Source of the DNA: Paenibacillus tundrae
GTDB lineage: Bacteria > Bacillota > Bacilli > Paenibacillales > Paenibacillaceae
Direction: 5' to 3'
Length of the DNA: 64,000 nucleotides
NCBI RefSeq assembly: GCF_036884255.1
Contig: NZ_CP145605.1
Coordinates: forward strand, 6,199,001-6,263,000
The position numbers and the translations under genes were made by a program. Below, in pieces: positions 61,767 to 64,000 of the stretch (position 1 is its first letter; every line of letters starts with the position of its first letter). A model generated the notes under the pieces. That model did no database searches. It saw nothing but the letters and a program-made list of their open reading frames with translations, and was not told the origin of the DNA.

Positions 61767-64000
61767 CTATTCTAAGGGTATATAAAACCGAATAATTGAC
61801 CCTTTCCCCAAATGACTCTGAATCTCTAGACCTGTGCCATACAGTGAGGTCAAGCGCCGATTAATATTTTTCAAGCCTACGCCCCCTGGCCCTTCGGTTC
61901 TTCCTGATTGAACCTGTGCTAGCCGCTCTGGCGATATGCCCACACCATCATCTTCGACCTGTACCAGGATACGCGTCCCTAGCCTAGCAATCTTCAGAGA
62001 AACCGTTCCTCCAGCCGCACGCTCCATTACACCATGGCGAATAGCATTCTCCACTAGAGGCTGGATACTTAGTGGAGGGATATAGAGATGAATGCCAGGC
62101 TCCACGTCGTAGAGAACAACCAGTCTTTCCTCGAATCGAGCCTTTTCCAAATGCACATAGGATTCAACAAGCTCCATCTCCTTGTGCAACGGAACGAGTT
62201 GATCTCTGTTCTGGAAATCAAAACTGCCTCGTAAATACTGACTTAGCTCAATCAGCAAATCAGTGGCTTTGTCCGGATCAACCGCACAAGTGGCGATAAT
62301 GACATTGAGTGCATTATAGAGAAAATGCGGCTTAATCTGTGCTTGTAAGAAGGCCATCTCCGTACGAATTGCTCCTTGTACGGACACTTTCATCTCGATC
62401 AGCGTTCTGACCCGGGCGCGGAGTTCGCCTGCATCTACAGGTTTACTCAGGAAATCATTCGCTCCGGCTTGGAAACCTAGCTTAATATCCTCAGGCAAAC
62501 CTCGCGCCGTCAACATCAGAATAGGTAACTCAGACAATGAACTACGCTCCCTCAATCTACGGGACAGTTCAATCCCTGACATGCCAGGCATCATCCAATC
62601 CGTTACCACCAGATCAATGCTCGGGTGTTTCTCTCGCAGCTTCAGAGCAGCGGCTCCGCTATCGGCAGCAATAACGCGATAGCGCTGCGTCGATAACAAG
62701 TTAATCAATACCTGGCGATTAACCGGATCATCATCCACAACCAGAATCGTGTGATCGGCCTCAAAAGCATGATCGTTCTCATCCAGCTCATCAACGAATC
62801 CATTGGTCTTCTCAACACTCTGGGTGGCAGCTACATATTGTGCGGCTGAGGGTTTGAAGCTCGCTCGAAGCAGGTGGGTCTGTGCGACAGGCAGTGTAAA
62901 ATGGAACACTGAGCCTTCGCCGGGAACGGATTCAACCCATATCGTCCCTCCGCCTAATTCAACAAGCTTACGTGTGATACTCAGACCTAGTCCCGTACCT
63001 CCCATGACATTTTCACTTGTCCCATTCCCCTGCTCATAGGATTGAAAAATATCTTCTAGCTTATCTTCAGCGATACCTACACCCGTATCTGCAACGGAGA
63101 CGGTCACTTGTTCACCCTCAACCGTCGCAAATAGGCGAATCTCACCTTGATGAGTATACTTGTATGCATTTCCCAGCAGGTTGTACAGAATCTGTCGTAA
63201 ACGATCCTCATCCGCCTCCACAAGCGGCATAGCCTGTGGCCACTGCTGGAGCAACACGATCGGTTTGTCTCCGAAGGTGAAGTCAGATACCTCCACGACT
63301 GTACGTGCGATGGATTCCAGATCGACTGCTTCTCGCTTCAGTTCAATTTCACTATTTTTGAGCTTGGCAAAATCAAGAATATCGTTAATTAACAAGGAGA
63401 GGCGTTTACCTGTAGAGGTGATCATAGATAGGTTCTTGGCCTGTTTCTTTGTAACCTCACCTGCCGCACCCTCCAGCATGGATTGGGCGATATTAATAAT
63501 GCCGTGTAGCGGCGTGCGCAGCTCATGAGAGGTATTAGCCATAAATTCATCTTTGAGACTATCAATAACAAGCAACCGCTCAGATAATGCCTCAACCTCA
63601 CGAAAGGATTCCGCAAATCGAATGGCCGTTAGAATCATCTGTATGAAAATAAATAATAATAGCTCATACAATGCTAGAAACGATGTATCCCATGTGGTAA
63701 AGGCACCCACGGTATGCAGCACCACAACCATCATCAGGCTCATCATGCTAAGTAATGCAAAATGGCTATCATCAGCTCTCCTTTTCAACCAAAATACCAT
63801 TGCTCTAAGCGAATATAGGATGACAATGAGAGAAATAAGTAACATATATGGCGTCAGACGCGAGAACACGGCTGGTGGTAACGCAAGCCCGATCACACAC
63901 TGAAGAATGACCAATATGACACCGAGTCGAACAAACCATTGATGCACCGCGCCCGGAACAATAACATCGATATACCGAAGCAGATAATAATACGCAAGGG
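61767..64000 (-). CDS. Hybrid sensor kinase with two kinase modules, partial (5' end beyond window)
   Basis: The frame stays open past 63947 to the right edge, so the N-terminus is missing. Visible order: several helices of a 7TM-type region (about 55 to 215 codons from the edge), HisKA with FMANTSHELRTPLHGI, HATPase with ILYNLLGNAYKYT, DTGVGIAEDKL and GGTGLGLSITR, a receiver (ILVVDDDPVNR, VVTDWMMPGMSGIELS, FLSKPVD), then a LytS-type kinase module (FLQAQIKPHFLYNALNVI, LSIQPLVENAIRHGV, VEDDGVGI, GVGLKNINRRL). Two ATPase modules around a receiver make it a dual kinase. It would signal to the BTAD response regulator downstream. Confidence 0.88.
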   Translation of the reverse strand, partial: LAYYYLLRYIDVIVPGAVHQWFVRLGVILVILQCVIGLALPPAVFSRLTPYMLLISLIVILYSLRAMVFWLKRRADDSHFALLSMMSLMMVVVLHTVGAFTTWDTSFLALYELLLFIFIQMILTAIRFAESFREVEALSERLLVIDSLKDEFMANTSHELRTPLHGIINIAQSMLEGAAGEVTKKQAKNLSMITSTGKRLSLLINDILDFAKLKNSEIELKREAVDLESIARTVVEVSDFTFGDKPIVLLQQWPQAMPLVEADEDRLRQILYNLLGNAYKYTHQGEIRLFATVEGEQVTVSVADTGVGIAEDKLEDIFQSYEQGNGTSENVMGGTGLGLSITRKLVELGGGTIWVESVPGEGSVFHFTLPVAQTHLLRASFKPSAAQYVAATQSVEKTNGFVDELDENDHAFEADHTILVVDDDPVNRQVLINLLSTQRYRVIAADSGAAALKLREKHPSIDLVVTDWMMPGMSGIELSRRLRERSSLSELPILMLTARGLPEDIKLGFQAGANDFLSKPVDAGELRARVRTLIEMKVSVQGAIRTEMAFLQAQIKPHFLYNALNVIIATCAVDPDKATDLLIELSQYLRGSFDFQNRDQLVPLHKEMELVESYVHLEKARFEERLVVLYDVEPGIHLYIPPLSIQPLVENAIRHGVMERAAGGTVSLKIARLGTRILVQVEDDGVGISPERLAQVQSGRTEGPGGVGLKNINRRLTSLYGTGLEIQSHLGKGSIIRFYIPLE

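Noticed and set aside
1-64000. tRNA, rRNA or a complete insertion sequence
   Set aside because: No cloverleaf-like tRNA sequence, rRNA core sequence or transposase frame was found by reading; a covariance search could still reveal a small RNA.

Overview
The window is a continuous stretch of a low-to-mid-GC Gram-positive chromosome. It most probably comes from Paenibacillus. The grounds are an S-layer-homology (SLH) anchored mannanase, many glycan-degrading enzymes each with its own ABC importer, strong AGGAGG ribosome sites, TTG/GTG starts, Bacillus-type Fur, Rex and CcpA (cre) boxes, and several short dispersed intergenic repeats. The genus is an inference. No rRNA, tRNA, CRISPR array, prophage or complete insertion sequence was seen.

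Layout. 0-1 kb: start of an ABC-F ATPase gene (cut by the window edge) behind a leader ORF and a terminator, i.e. an attenuator. 1.2-5.2 kb: small membrane protein, glycosyltransferase, phosphotransferase, and a TetR regulator with a flavodoxin-fold reductase that share an operator. 5.4-10.7 kb: a five-gene NikABCDE/CntABCDF-like metal or metallophore importer behind a perfect Fur box. 10.9-25.4 kb: a mannan-utilisation locus with cell-surface SLH-GH26 mannanase, CE7 deacetylase, GH113 mannanase, two GH130 phosphorylases, a sugar ABC importer, a mannobiose/cellobiose 2-epimerase and a LacI regulator. Two divergent promoters with mirrored operators drive it. 25.7-29.1 kb: an AT-rich heterodimeric ABC exporter pair, probably acquired. 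29.2-33.1 kb: PL1 pectate lyase with a cre site, a UPF0316 membrane protein, a MITE-like element and an unusual leucine-dehydrogenase-family gene.

33.1-34.5 kb is a repeat- and hairpin-rich stretch without a convincing gene. 34.5-36.9 kb: ABC-2 exporter. 37.1-41.8 kb: sugar ABC importer, metallo-beta-lactamase-fold protein and GntR/HutC regulator, with tandem GTnTAnAC operators at the front. 42.0-43.6 kb: secreted GH43 with a ricin-type module. 44.0-47.8 kb: OmpR-type two-component system with two PepSY proteins. 48.1-54.9 kb: SDR protein, lipoprotein, a Rex-type ndh operon (DUF1641 plus NDH-2), CsbD, YjlB-like cupin, DUF1835 protein and a TVP38 membrane protein. 55.2-58.1 kb: HNH nuclease, a 48-residue CxxC protein and an acyltransferase. 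58.3-64 kb: GyrI-like protein, photolyase, a BTAD-containing response regulator and a hybrid histidine kinase cut by the right edge.

How the mannan genes fit together: surface GH26 and CE7 would open acetylated mannan. The ABC importer takes in oligosaccharides. GH113 trims them in the cytoplasm and the 2-epimerase converts mannobiose to mannosyl-glucose. The GH130 enzymes then release mannose 1-phosphate by phosphorolysis. LacI-type control is inferred from operator symmetry. The first copy of a 149-bp repeat with terminal inverted repeats lies at 47.9 kb and the second at 56.7 kb, with diverged fragments elsewhere.
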